Assembly: GCF_002902365.1 (NCBI RefSeq)
Contig: NZ_PPQC01000046.1
Location: forward strand, 204,926-268,925
From: Staphylococcus cohnii subsp. cohnii
GTDB taxonomy: Bacteria > Bacillota > Bacilli > Staphylococcales > Staphylococcaceae
Direction: 5' to 3'
Length of the DNA stretch: 64,000 bases
Part shown: in pieces, positions 45,090 to 53,928 of the stretch
Position numbering within the stretch: position 1 is the stretch's first letter
Layout of the letters: every line of letters begins with the position of its first letter
Translations under genes and position numbers: made by a program
Notes under the pieces: model-generated
What the model was told of the DNA's origin: nothing
The model's database searches: none
The model's input: only the letters and a program-made list of their open reading frames with translations

Positions 45090-46427
45090 TTACATAAACA
45101 AATCCATGATTAATACAATGACCAAACCAACAATAGAAGATGTAAATAATAAAAGTCCCCAAGTTTTAAATGTATCTTTAATCGTTATATTAAAATACTC
45201 TTTAAATAACCAAAATGATGCGTCATTCACATGCGTAATCGTGTTACTACCGGCAGCAGTTGCTAAAACCATCAATACTGGATTAACATTAAAAGTAGGA
45301 ATTAAAGGCCCTACAATTCCAGCTGCAGTTATTGCTGACACCACGCCTTGTCCTGTAGCAATACGAATAAGTGCAGTAATTAACCACGCCATGATTAGTG
45401 GTGAAATATTTGTATTTTGCATAATTCCCGCAATATAATCACCCACATTTGCTTTTAAAATGATTTCTTTAAATGCACCACCAGCGCCAACAATAAATAT
45501 AATTGTTGCTACACCTTTCAATCCACTTTCAAAAGATTTCATCAATTCATCCATCTTTTTACCTTTTCTTAACCCAAAGACAACAATTGATGTAAGAATT
45601 GCGATTATAAGACTAATTTCTGCACTCCCAAAAAATGATACAATTTCATGCCATAAAGTGTCTTTAGTTATAAACATACTTAATATTGTTGAAAGTGAAA
45701 TTAAAATAGCAGGAATTAATGGTATTAATAAACTCATTCCAAAACTAGGCATTTCACTTTCACTAAATTCTTTATTTTTCTGTAACAATGGTGGCACAGG
45801 ATAATTTAAATTTTTCATCATTTTGGGTAAAAGAATACCTGCAATCATTACACCAGGTATAAAGACGACCATTCCTAAAATGTATACCATTCCCATATCA
45901 GCTTGATAAGCATCTACCAATGCAGTAGGACCTGCTTGAGGTGGAAATAAACTATGAGAAAGTGTCGTTGCGGCAACCATAGTAATAGCCAATTTCATAA
46001 ATGGTATTTTAGCTTCAATTGCAATACTAATCACTAAAGGAGCTAAAATCATAAAGGCTACTTCATAAAATACAGAAATACCGAAGACAGCGCCAATAAT
46101 AATCAATGCCCAATGTACATGCTTTGCACCAATTTTATTAATTAACGTGGTAGCTATTCGCTGCGCCGCACCAGAGTCAACCATTAACTTACCTAAAATT
46201 GCACCAAAACCAATAATAAGCGCGAGGCTACCTAACGTTGAACCTAATCCCTCTTTAATTGTATCTAATATTAGCATCGGCTTCATACCGTTCAACAAGC
46301 CAACAGCAATAGCTGCAAAAATCAAAGAAAAAATACTGTTAATCTTTAATTTAATATTTAAGAATAATAATAATGCTACGCCAATAATAAGTGATATTAT
46401 CGGTAAATGCTCACTCATAAATGACAA
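45090..46427 (-). CDS. gntP: Gluconate permease
   Basis: A membrane permease of about 445 residues, with 12 or so spans, of the GntP (gluconate:H+ symporter) family. Motifs include EHLPIISLIIGVALLLFL, HSLFPPQAGPTALVDAYQAD and ALIRIATGQGVVSAITAA. NTITHVNDASFWLFKEYF is diagnostic near the C-terminus. I use TTG 46427 because GGGGGA is 6-7 bases upstream. ATG 46418 (15 bases from that site) is the main alternative, and TTG 46445 has no ribosome site. It stands alone, whereas S. aureus has gntR-gntK-gntP together. The promoter carries a GntR-like operator and a cre. Confidence 0.9.
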   Translation of the reverse strand: MSFMSEHLPIISLIIGVALLLFLNIKLKINSIFSLIFAAIAVGLLNGMKPMLILDTIKEGLGSTLGSLALIIGFGAILGKLMVDSGAAQRIATTLINKIGAKHVHWALIIIGAVFGISVFYEVAFMILAPLVISIAIEAKIPFMKLAITMVAATTLSHSLFPPQAGPTALVDAYQADMGMVYILGMVVFIPGVMIAGILLPKMMKNLNYPVPPLLQKNKEFSESEMPSFGMSLLIPLIPAILISLSTILSMFITKDTLWHEIVSFFGSAEISLIIAILTSIVVFGLRKGKKMDELMKSFESGLKGVATIIFIVGAGGAFKEIILKANVGDYIAGIMQNTNISPLIMAWLITALIRIATGQGVVSAITAAGIVGPLIPTFNVNPVLMVLATAAGSNTITHVNDASFWLFKEYFNITIKDTFKTWGLLLFTSSIVGLVIVLIMDLFM

Positions 46428-46453
46428 TTTAAGTCCCCCAGTCAAACCAATTT

Positions 46454-46471
46454 TATGAAAACGTATTCATA
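46454..46471. promoter_or_regulatory. Cre-like site at the gntP promoter
   Basis: TATGAAAACGTATTCATA is a near-palindrome close to a cre. It lies 27 bases before the chosen gntP start. Confidence 0.55.
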
Positions 46472-46496
46472 AACTCATATTATACACCTTTTGTTC

Positions 46497-46520
46497 TAAA
46501 ATAACAACGTTGTTATTTTA
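46497..46520. promoter_or_regulatory. GntR-like operator, perfect 24-bp palindrome
   Basis: Half-site TAAAATAACAAC followed by its exact reverse complement. This A/T-rich ...AACAACGTTGTT... form is typical of gluconate repressor (GntR) operators. Position relative to gntP (70 bases upstream) fits a repressor site. No gntR gene is in the window. Confidence 0.65.
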
Positions 46521-46543
46521 GGTGTTTGACCTTTATAAAAATT

Positions 46544-46595
46544 AAAAAGCACTTACAAAGCGAATGGTTGAAATTCACCTTGCGAGTGCTTTTTC
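46544..46595 (-). terminator. Terminator of the ABC exporter operon
   Basis: AAAAAGCACTT... pairs with ...GAGTGCTTTTT around a 30-base loop. It follows the ATPase gene (ends 46630) on the minus strand. Confidence 0.7.
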
Positions 46596-46629
46596 AGGAG
46601 TGAAGGCTCGAATTATCTTGAAACTAAAG

Positions 46630-47295
46630 TTAATTTTGATAACTTTCAAATTGCCATTGTTTATCTGATAATACTTTTTTATAAAAAGGATCGACACCTA
46701 TAACTTTAATACAATCTGCCAATGCCTCTACCTCATCTAAATGATGTGTTGTTAATATAATCAAACAGTTTCGCTTCATTTGATTCAGTAAATTATGAAT
46801 ATCAAACCTTGATTTCAAATCTATGCCTACCGTAGGTTCGTCTAATATGAGAACTTGTGGGTTGTTCAATAAACCAATTAATACATTTACTTTACGTTTT
46901 GTCCCTCCAGATAGACGAGAAACCGTAACGTCCAAATCATCGATATTTAATTGTTCCATATATTTTGTAATTAGCGCGTCTGATATTGCGTTTTTACATA
47001 AAGCTTTAAAACAATTGATGTTTTCTGCGACAGTCATATGCTCAAATAATGCAATATCTTGTGGGACATATCCAATCATTGCTTGTAGTTGCTTTTTAGA
47101 TAACTTTTTTCCAAAGTACGTAATTTCACCTTGATCGGGTTGCTCTAACCCCGAAAGCATTCTTAATAATGTTGATTTGCCAGCACCATTTTCACCTAAT
47201 AGCACAGTTAATTGTTGATTTTCAAATTTCATATTTAGAGATTGAAAAATTATATTATTATGATATTTCTTCTGCACATGTTTTAATGCTATCAT
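46630..47295 (-). CDS. ABC-type exporter ATPase
   Basis: A 221-residue ABC ATPase. Walker A is LLGENGAGKSTLLRML, the signature is SRLSGGTKRKVNVLIGLLNN and Walker B is VLILDEPTVGID. Start ATG 47295 has AGGAG upstream (the longer frame is a poor fit). It follows two permease genes and uses their products as membrane domains. The pattern (two unlike permeases, one ATPase, one DUF6583 protein) resembles a conserved staphylococcal exporter block of unknown cargo. The terminator follows directly. Confidence 0.88.
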   Translation of the reverse strand: MIALKHVQKKYHNNIIFQSLNMKFENQQLTVLLGENGAGKSTLLRMLSGLEQPDQGEITYFGKKLSKKQLQAMIGYVPQDIALFEHMTVAENINCFKALCKNAISDALITKYMEQLNIDDLDVTVSRLSGGTKRKVNVLIGLLNNPQVLILDEPTVGIDLKSRFDIHNLLNQMKRNCLIILTTHHLDEVEALADCIKVIGVDPFYKKVLSDKQWQFESYQN

Positions 47296-47305
47296 CCCAT
47301 CACTC

Positions 47306-48229
47306 CTAAATTTGTATAAAGACATAAATCACACTCATGACAAGCGCATATATAAACGTCATAAATAACCTATGACTCAGTGTGTTAATTTTAAATAATA
47401 GATACGCAACACCTGCTTCAAATATTACAATGATGAAAAGTGATTTTAAATAAAATATCCATGATAGCGACTGATGAAACAATAATGCGCTTATAATTAA
47501 TATCATTAACAATAAAATCGTATGTAAAAGTATGTATGTAACATACAATTTCAACTGACTAAATTGTACTAAAAAAATTCTAATCAACGGACCGTTCTGT
47601 TTTAACCTTTGGTGTAAAATAATTTGCACACTACTGATACACAACAATATCGCAAAAATAACGCTCAATGATATAGAAGTTTCTGAATGTGACTTCACAA
47701 AATAATGTGCAATTTGCGATTGAGGCGTCTTGTCATCCAACATTTTATTCACTCTCGTCAAGGATGTACGATCACCATTATCATCTAGATGACTTTTAAC
47801 GATATTAGGTATCTGTTGTTCATATAATGACATACTTATGATTTCTAAAGTAATATCACCAATAAAGTCATCTCTTCCATATAATAAAATACTTTCCTTC
47901 AAACGATTGTCATGTAACTGTTGACTGTAATTTTCCGGTATTTGTAAACTTACAATTGCTTCTTTTTTTTCTATATATTCATCCAAATATGTTTCTTCTA
48001 TTGGCACTTCGATTTTAGTAATGTATTCGTTACTTGTGATGCCTTTGATTAAGCTTTTTGAAGCAGCTGATTGATCTAAATCTTGTACTGCCACAGGAAT
48101 TTGAAATGATTTATTTAACGTTTTATACACACCCCATATAGCAATTAAAGAGAGTAATAAGATACAGATAAAGGCTAAATGTTGTTTCCACTGTTTTTTT
48201 ACAATTATGAAGAAATAGGGTTGAATCAT
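47306..48229 (-). CDS. ABC-2-type permease, second subunit
   Basis: A 307-residue membrane protein. The N-terminal membrane span (FIVIKKQWKQHLAFICILLL-like) is followed by a large extracytoplasmic domain (VAVQDLDQSAASKSLIKGIT, TKIEVPIEETYLDEYIEKKE). About five spans lie in the C-terminal half. This is the ABC-2/YhgE-like permease layout. It overlaps the upstream permease gene by four bases (ATGA), so the two are translationally coupled. It forms the membrane channel with the 48226-49392 protein. Confidence 0.78.
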   Translation of the reverse strand: MIQPYFFIIVKKQWKQHLAFICILLLSLIAIWGVYKTLNKSFQIPVAVQDLDQSAASKSLIKGITSNEYITKIEVPIEETYLDEYIEKKEAIVSLQIPENYSQQLHDNRLKESILLYGRDDFIGDITLEIISMSLYEQQIPNIVKSHLDDNGDRTSLTRVNKMLDDKTPQSQIAHYFVKSHSETSISLSVIFAILLCISSVQIILHQRLKQNGPLIRIFLVQFSQLKLYVTYILLHTILLLMILIISALLFHQSLSWIFYLKSLFIIVIFEAGVAYLLFKINTLSHRLFMTFIYALVMSVIYVFIQI

Positions 48230-49392
48230 GAGCGATACCTCCCAATCACTATCAGAACTAAGATAAAAATAGATATAAATAGACTACTATAAAAAGTTAT
48301 TGGTACATCTAAAATATAATTATTCAATACAATTTCTAGCATTTGATTTGTTACAAAACTAAACGGTAAGTAATCAACCATACCCAAAATAGAATGTTTA
48401 AAATAAATTGTTGGTATCGTCATCCCCGATAATACAATAATCAATGTACTCAATATAATTTTTAGTACATAGTTCATCCATTTAAAAGCAATTAAATCAA
48501 TAATGGTTAACCAAATAATAATCATTAAGACATAGTAGCTAAGTTGAATTACAATCGTTAACCAATTATAACTTTCAAATTGATTAGGTATGGATTTAAT
48601 CAACCAAAGCGCACCGAAAAATGTCCATAATCCTGTATAAAACAGCGTGAATATACTTCTTATCAGCGTTAATTTTTCAAAAGAAAAATGATGCATGCTT
48701 AGCCTTGACCACAACGCCGTCGTTTGGTTCATTTTCAAAATGGTAAATAATGACAAAGCGAAAATATAAATAGACGCTAAATAAGTTGTAATCACATAAT
48801 AACTTACACTGTCATATATATGTATAGGTTCATAATTAAATGCACCAGTACGGTTTAGTCCCGTAAACAATAAATCTGTGAGTAGCATCAATGTATGGTC
48901 TTTATCATTTTGTGATGACAATGTTGTATAAGTTAGACCGCCACCCATCGATAGCATGAGTCTTTGATATACTGAATCTGTTAACTGATTAATAACTAGA
49001 CTTTTTGTCGATTGCTTATCATATGTATGTACTGAAATGGGCAAACTTCCATTTTTATAAAAATCATGTGTCATGCCTTTTTCAAAAACATAATAACCCT
49101 CTAAAGTTTTATTTTCTAACTTTTTTTCAGCTACTTTTTGATTATACTTTTTTATACTAATATCCTTCCCCAAATTGGCACCGTCACCTAGCGATTTCAA
49201 TATGATTTGCGTTTCTGGAGACTGATCTTTATCAACAACACCAATTCTAAATTTCTCATTATCTTGATTTAATTGTTGAATCACTATTAAAGTAGCAAAT
49301 AACCCTACAACTATAATTAATAAATATAGTTGTAAATACCATTTTTTTAATAAAAAAGAGTGGTAAATGCGAAACAATTGTAATGTTTTCAT
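48226..49392 (-). CDS. ABC-2-type permease, first subunit
   Basis: A 388-residue membrane protein with the same layout as its neighbour. An N-terminal span (LQLYLLIIVVGLFATLIVIQ) is followed by an extracytoplasmic region containing RIGVVDKDQSPETQIILKSL, then six C-terminal spans. The gene begins 19 bases after the DUF6583 gene, with GGAGAG upstream. Cargo is unknown. Confidence 0.78.
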   Translation of the reverse strand: MKTLQLFRIYHSFLLKKWYLQLYLLIIVVGLFATLIVIQQLNQDNEKFRIGVVDKDQSPETQIILKSLGDGANLGKDISIKKYNQKVAEKKLENKTLEGYYVFEKGMTHDFYKNGSLPISVHTYDKQSTKSLVINQLTDSVYQRLMLSMGGGLTYTTLSSQNDKDHTLMLLTDLLFTGLNRTGAFNYEPIHIYDSVSYYVITTYLASIYIFALSLFTILKMNQTTALWSRLSMHHFSFEKLTLIRSIFTLFYTGLWTFFGALWLIKSIPNQFESYNWLTIVIQLSYYVLMIIIWLTIIDLIAFKWMNYVLKIILSTLIIVLSGMTIPTIYFKHSILGMVDYLPFSFVTNQMLEIVLNNYILDVPITFYSSLFISIFILVLIVIGRYRS

Positions 49393-49411
49393 TTTACCAC
49401 TCTCCTTTTAG

Positions 49412-50908
49412 TTATTTTTTAAAATCTTTTGCTAAATCTTTAACGATAGCTTCTGTTTTTTTAGAAATTTCCTTTTGTAATTTTTTCAAATCACTATCGG
49501 ACAATTCATTTAAATCTTTAGCACCTGATTTTTCAAATTTAATATCGTCTTTAAGTTTTGTCTCACCTTTGATATTAAATGTTACTGGCTGATATTGAAC
49601 GTCTGTAGTTAATTCGAAATCTTGTTTTTGCGTATTATTTTTCACGTCGGTTTCTAAATTATTATTATATTCAAATTCAGTTTTGCGATAATTTGCATCG
49701 ACGCTCACTTTACCTTTATCTGTACGTTTGTCACCATCTTGAGTTTCATTGTTTGATAGTTTTATCGTAGATTTCTTGTAACTTTCATTAGCTCCAATAG
49801 TATAATTATCTTTATATTTATCATCGTCTTTTGTTGATTTACCTTTCAATGATAGCTCAGTATCATCTGCAGTAATTTTATAATTCATAGCTAATTTGTC
49901 ATCATCAATTTGATTCGTTCCTGTTAATTTCACCTCTGAATCATTTTTATCTTTAGCAGTTAATTCACGTTTTAAAATCAGATTATCTTCTTCCCAAATC
50001 ACAGATTTAATACTTGGAAAATCATTTTTATCTTGATCTTTCACTTCTTGTATAGCTTCATCAATTTTATCTTCATAATCTTCTGTTTTGAATTGATCTT
50101 CTGCAATTTTTTTAATATCTTTATCTTTCTTAGCTTTTTCCAAAACTGATTTCACGATTGCTTTTGTTTCGCCTTTGCTAAGTTTCAATGTTACTTTCTT
50201 AACATCTTTTTCATCACCATCTACATCAATCGTAGCATTTTCTTTTTCAAAATTATCTTTGTCTAATTTATCTATGACAACATCTGTATATTTACTACTT
50301 ATTTTTTCTATATCTTTTTGTGAAATTTGAGACCCTGATAATAATGAGTTTAAGTTTAATGTATCATTTGTCAATACACTCTCTTTACCTGTTGTGCTTG
50401 ATGTATCTCCAGTTATTTTTTCATAAACGTCTACAAGTTCGTCATTTTTAGCTTTGTAAATATCATTAAACAATGGTGATGCATAATATTGATTATCTTT
50501 GTCTGCTGCCCATTGAAACTTCCCAATTTCATTGTCAGCTATCGTTGGATTTAAAGCTAAAACTGATTTTTCTTTTTTAGGATCGTGTCCCACTGTCAAT
50601 CCTATTTCAGAAGCATCCGCGACAGATTTAGGAATACCTGATGATTCTAATAAACTTTTTGGAACATCAGCATTTGCTTTTAAATCGATTAAGTATGATT
50701 CATCTTTCATTTTATCTTGAAATTTAAATTCATTTTCAAATCGATCCTTAGCATATTCTTGAAATTGGTTAGCTGTTTCCTTTTCGCTCAATAAATATGT
50801 GTTTTTAGGTGTATTTTTGGTAATAAAGTAATAAGCGGTGCCCCCAATACCGGCAATTAAAAGCACACCAATTACAACTGAGATAATAATTTTTACTGTT
50901 TTAGACAT
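49412..50908 (-). CDS. DUF6583-type secreted or membrane-anchored protein
   Basis: A 498-residue protein. An N-terminal membrane anchor (TVKIIISVVIGVLLIAGIGG) is followed by a long, highly charged extracellular part with Lys/Asp/Glu/Asn repeats and few Cys. It is, from memory, the DUF6583 family always found next to this ABC exporter in staphylococci. It may bind cargo or link the exporter to the wall. Start ATG 50908 has GGGAGG nine bases upstream. It is the first gene of the operon. Confidence 0.75.
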   Translation of the reverse strand: MSKTVKIIISVVIGVLLIAGIGGTAYYFITKNTPKNTYLLSEKETANQFQEYAKDRFENEFKFQDKMKDESYLIDLKANADVPKSLLESSGIPKSVADASEIGLTVGHDPKKEKSVLALNPTIADNEIGKFQWAADKDNQYYASPLFNDIYKAKNDELVDVYEKITGDTSSTTGKESVLTNDTLNLNSLLSGSQISQKDIEKISSKYTDVVIDKLDKDNFEKENATIDVDGDEKDVKKVTLKLSKGETKAIVKSVLEKAKKDKDIKKIAEDQFKTEDYEDKIDEAIQEVKDQDKNDFPSIKSVIWEEDNLILKRELTAKDKNDSEVKLTGTNQIDDDKLAMNYKITADDTELSLKGKSTKDDDKYKDNYTIGANESYKKSTIKLSNNETQDGDKRTDKGKVSVDANYRKTEFEYNNNLETDVKNNTQKQDFELTTDVQYQPVTFNIKGETKLKDDIKFEKSGAKDLNELSDSDLKKLQKEISKKTEAIVKDLAKDFKK

Positions 50909-51254
50909 ACCCTTCAACCTCCCATTAACTTTGATTGTTTTAATAATACCACAAAAGGCTTAATAATAATTTATTTATTTGATTTTTCTTTTGTTTTTTA
51001 CTTGCGCTTTAAATTAATTACTAAACATTTTTAATAAATGTAATATATCAATACATCCAATCAATTGTGTACACAATACATATATAATTGATATTTTTAC
51101 ATCTTCTCTTAATTTGTAATATATTCATAACCAACGAATTACAATATGAGAATAAAATGAGCCTCAAAGATTACTTTCATCAGCAATCTTTGAGGCTCAA
51201 TCTTAAGCTCTAAATTTTAAAATGTATAATTGAAAAACTGTGATTTCAGTCACC
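50909..51254. other. Intergenic region with the ProP-like terminator
   Basis: AT-rich, no gene. TGAGCCTCAAAGATT (51158-51172) pairs with 51185-51199 and ends the ProP-like gene. The remainder should contain the promoter of the DUF6583-ABC operon. Confidence 0.55.
51158..51199 (-). terminator. Terminator of the ProP-like gene
   Basis: A 15-bp perfect stem, TGAGCCTCAAAGATT with its complement. Confidence 0.85.
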
Positions 51255-52667
51255 CTATGTTGTGCTATTTTTTTCATGTTTAACTTCTTTTTCCCACCAT
51301 AATGCATCTTTTGGATTTTGAATCACATCTTCATAATCTTCCTGTGATTCTACATTAGGATATGATCCTCTTAAAGATTTATTAGATGTTGATTTGAACA
51401 TTGTTACAAAGATAATAAGTCCAACTATATTTATAAACATTAAATAGTAGGAAGGTGCAATTTGTTGGCCGGTTGTTTCTACTAGTGTAGAAAGGATAAA
51501 TGGTGTTAGACCACCAAAAATAGCAGCACCTATATTATATACAAGCGATAGTGTACGCAATCTAACTTTAGTATGGAACATACTTGGTAACACTGAAGGC
51601 ATAACACCTTCAAATGTTGACATAAATAGTGCAATGATAAATAAACCTAAGACTACTAAAGGCAACATTGGTATACTCATTAACCAAAAAGCTAACACTG
51701 AGAATAAACTGAAGCCTACTAAACCAAATATAATCGTCCGTTTATTTCCAATTTTATCACTATACCATCCGAAGAAAAATACGGCTGGTATCATGAGTAA
51801 CATGGTAATCGTACTTAATATTGAGCCCATCGTTCCACCTAAATTAATCGTCGTATTCAAGAACGAAGGCATATATGACAACACCATGTAATTAGCTACA
51901 TTTAAGAAAGCTACACCTGTAAAACAAACGACAACATCTTTCCAGTAATATTTAAAGATATCTAAATATGAATATTCTAATTCTTTTTGTTCTTCTAGTG
52001 TAGACTCATAAGCCGGACTTTCGTCAAGACTTGAACGAAGTATAATACCTACAATACCTAATGGTGCTGCTATGATAAATGGAATTCTCCATCCCCATTC
52101 AGCCATCTGTTGGTCATTCAACAAACTATACATTGTACCAGCAAGTATTGCAGCTAATATATTCCCTGCAAGTGTTCCAACTTCAAGTCCGCTACCTAAT
52201 TTACCTCTTGTTTTATCTGGAGATGTTTCAGCAATATAAGTCATTGCTCCTGCATATTCACCACCAGTAGAGAATGATTGAATCATTCGAACTACTAATA
52301 AGAGTATTGGTGCCCATATTCCAATTTGTTCTTGCGTTGGTAACAAACCTAGCATTAATGTAGAGGCAGCCATCAATAAAATGGTTGTAGATAAAACGAT
52401 TTTTCTACCATATTTATCTCCCAAATGACTAAAAAATATTCCTCCAATTGGTCTTACAATAAATGCAAAAGCAAAGACGGCAAAGGTTGACACAATTTGC
52501 ATTTCTTGTGGTAAATTACCAAAGAAATTCGCACTGATAACTACTGCCAATTGTGCATACAATCCAAAATCAAACCATTCGATTGCGTTACCTATCCCCG
52601 TTGCTACTACACCTTTTTTAGCTTGATTAGAATCTACATGATTCACTTTTTCTTTTTTAAACTTCAC
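51255..52667 (-). CDS. MFS transporter, metabolite:H+ symporter (ProP-like)
   Basis: A 470-residue 12-span transporter of the sugar/metabolite:H+ symporter group. It has GNAIEWFDFGLYAQLAVVIS at the N-terminus, RPIGGIFFSHLGDKYGRKIV in loop 2-3 and RMIQSFSTGGEYAGAMTYIA, all typical of ProP and related permeases. C-terminal sequence is long and charged. ProP itself imports proline and betaine for osmoprotection, but substrates in this group vary (citrate, shikimate, ketoglutarate). GTG 52667 is chosen because it lies about 11 bases past AGGGG; GTG 52679 would sit almost on it. A single-gene transcript. Confidence 0.82.
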   Translation of the reverse strand: MKFKKEKVNHVDSNQAKKGVVATGIGNAIEWFDFGLYAQLAVVISANFFGNLPQEMQIVSTFAVFAFAFIVRPIGGIFFSHLGDKYGRKIVLSTTILLMAASTLMLGLLPTQEQIGIWAPILLLVVRMIQSFSTGGEYAGAMTYIAETSPDKTRGKLGSGLEVGTLAGNILAAILAGTMYSLLNDQQMAEWGWRIPFIIAAPLGIVGIILRSSLDESPAYESTLEEQKELEYSYLDIFKYYWKDVVVCFTGVAFLNVANYMVLSYMPSFLNTTINLGGTMGSILSTITMLLMIPAVFFFGWYSDKIGNKRTIIFGLVGFSLFSVLAFWLMSIPMLPLVVLGLFIIALFMSTFEGVMPSVLPSMFHTKVRLRTLSLVYNIGAAIFGGLTPFILSTLVETTGQQIAPSYYLMFINIVGLIIFVTMFKSTSNKSLRGSYPNVESQEDYEDVIQNPKDALWWEKEVKHEKNSTT

Positions 52668-52884
52668 AAATAAAAACACCCCTTATTTATTTCCATAGAT
52701 ATAATATAACATAACCTTTACGCGTATATATAAACACTTTCATTCTCTATTTTCAGAATTTTCCTACTCAATGACTATTAATATAGCGTTCTTAAGATTT
52801 ATGAACTTTTGTTGAATGAACTATTTCTAATAACTGAGTTTGGTATAATGATTAAAAATCATTAAATTCGGAGGATTACATTTT

Positions 52885-53823
52885 ATGAAAAAAGTTTATT
52901 TTAACCATGACGGTGGTGTAGATGATTTAGTCTCACTTTTTTTATTAATTCAAATGGAAGAAGTTGATTTGATTGGTGTCAGTGCAATTGGCGCTGATAG
53001 CTATGTAGAACCAGCTGTGAGTGCTTCACAAAAAATTATAAATCGTTTTTCATCAACGCCTATCCACGTAGCAGCATCGAAAGAACGCGGCAAAAACCCA
53101 TTTCCTAAAGATTGGCGTATGCATGCATTCTTTATGGATGCTTTACCTATACTGAATGAACCTACTTCGCAACACTCCAAATTGCTAAAACACACAGCAT
53201 ATGAAGATATTATCGAAAAAGTAAGCGCAAGCGATGAAAAAGTCACGTTATTATTTACTGGACCGCTTACGGATTTAGCTAAAGCTATCACTATCGAACC
53301 AAAACTCGTAAATAACATTGAACGCTTAGTATGGATGGGAGGAACGTTTTTAGATAAAGGTAATGTTGAAGAACCCGAACATGATGGTACAGCTGAATGG
53401 AATTCATTTTGGGATCCTGAAGCAGTTAAAACTGTTTTTGATACAACACTAAAAATTGATATGGTCGCTTTAGAAAGTACAAATCAAGTACCTATGACTT
53501 GGGATATCAGACAAATGTGGGCAAACGAACGCGCGTATACCGGTGTTGATTTTTTAGGTGTAAGTTATGCTGCAGTGCCTCCACTCACACATTTCCAAAC
53601 AAATTCTACATATTTCTTATGGGATGTCTTAACTACTGCTTACATAGGTAAACCAGACTTAGTAAAACAACATGATGTTAAAACTTCTGTTCATATTGAT
53701 GGCCCTAGTCAAGGAAGTACATACATCGATGAAGAAAACGGTCGATTAGTTTCTGTGGTACATCATGTTGAACATGATAGTTTCTTTAATTACATCACAA
53801 ATTTAGCTAAGCAAGTAAAATAA
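52885..53823 (+). CDS. Nucleoside hydrolase (inosine-uridine preferring type)
   Basis: A 312-residue IUNH-family enzyme that hydrolyses ribonucleosides to base and ribose, or a related amide. The N-terminal metal motif reads FNHDGGVDDLVS, a variant of the DTDPGxDD calcium site that keeps the key Asp. VTLLFTGPLTDLAKAI and AEWNSFWDPEAVKTVF (the NxxxDP region) are conserved. C-terminal VSVVHHVEHDSFFNYI holds the final ligand. GGAGG precedes ATG 52885. With the psu operon it would feed ribose and bases into catabolism. Confidence 0.85.
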   Translation: MKKVYFNHDGGVDDLVSLFLLIQMEEVDLIGVSAIGADSYVEPAVSASQKIINRFSSTPIHVAASKERGKNPFPKDWRMHAFFMDALPILNEPTSQHSKLLKHTAYEDIIEKVSASDEKVTLLFTGPLTDLAKAITIEPKLVNNIERLVWMGGTFLDKGNVEEPEHDGTAEWNSFWDPEAVKTVFDTTLKIDMVALESTNQVPMTWDIRQMWANERAYTGVDFLGVSYAAVPPLTHFQTNSTYFLWDVLTTAYIGKPDLVKQHDVKTSVHIDGPSQGSTYIDEENGRLVSVVHHVEHDSFFNYITNLAKQVK

Positions 53824-53841
53824 ATATATGTAAATCAAAGA

Positions 53842-53880
53842 AGAAGCATAATCAAAATATGTGAATTGATTATGCTTCTT
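53842..53880 (+). terminator. Terminator after the nucleoside hydrolase
   Basis: AGAAGCATAATCA pairs with TGATTATGCTTCT and a T-rich tail. Confidence 0.85.
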
Positions 53881-53928
53881 CTTTTTATGTTTAAAAATAT
53901 ATGTTTTGCTTTTATAAACAGTTAATAA

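Noticed and set aside
46428..46445. Upstream TTG start of gntP at 46445
   Set aside because: No ribosome site precedes it, and GGGGGA lies inside the extra codons. The start is placed at 46427, with 46418 as alternative.
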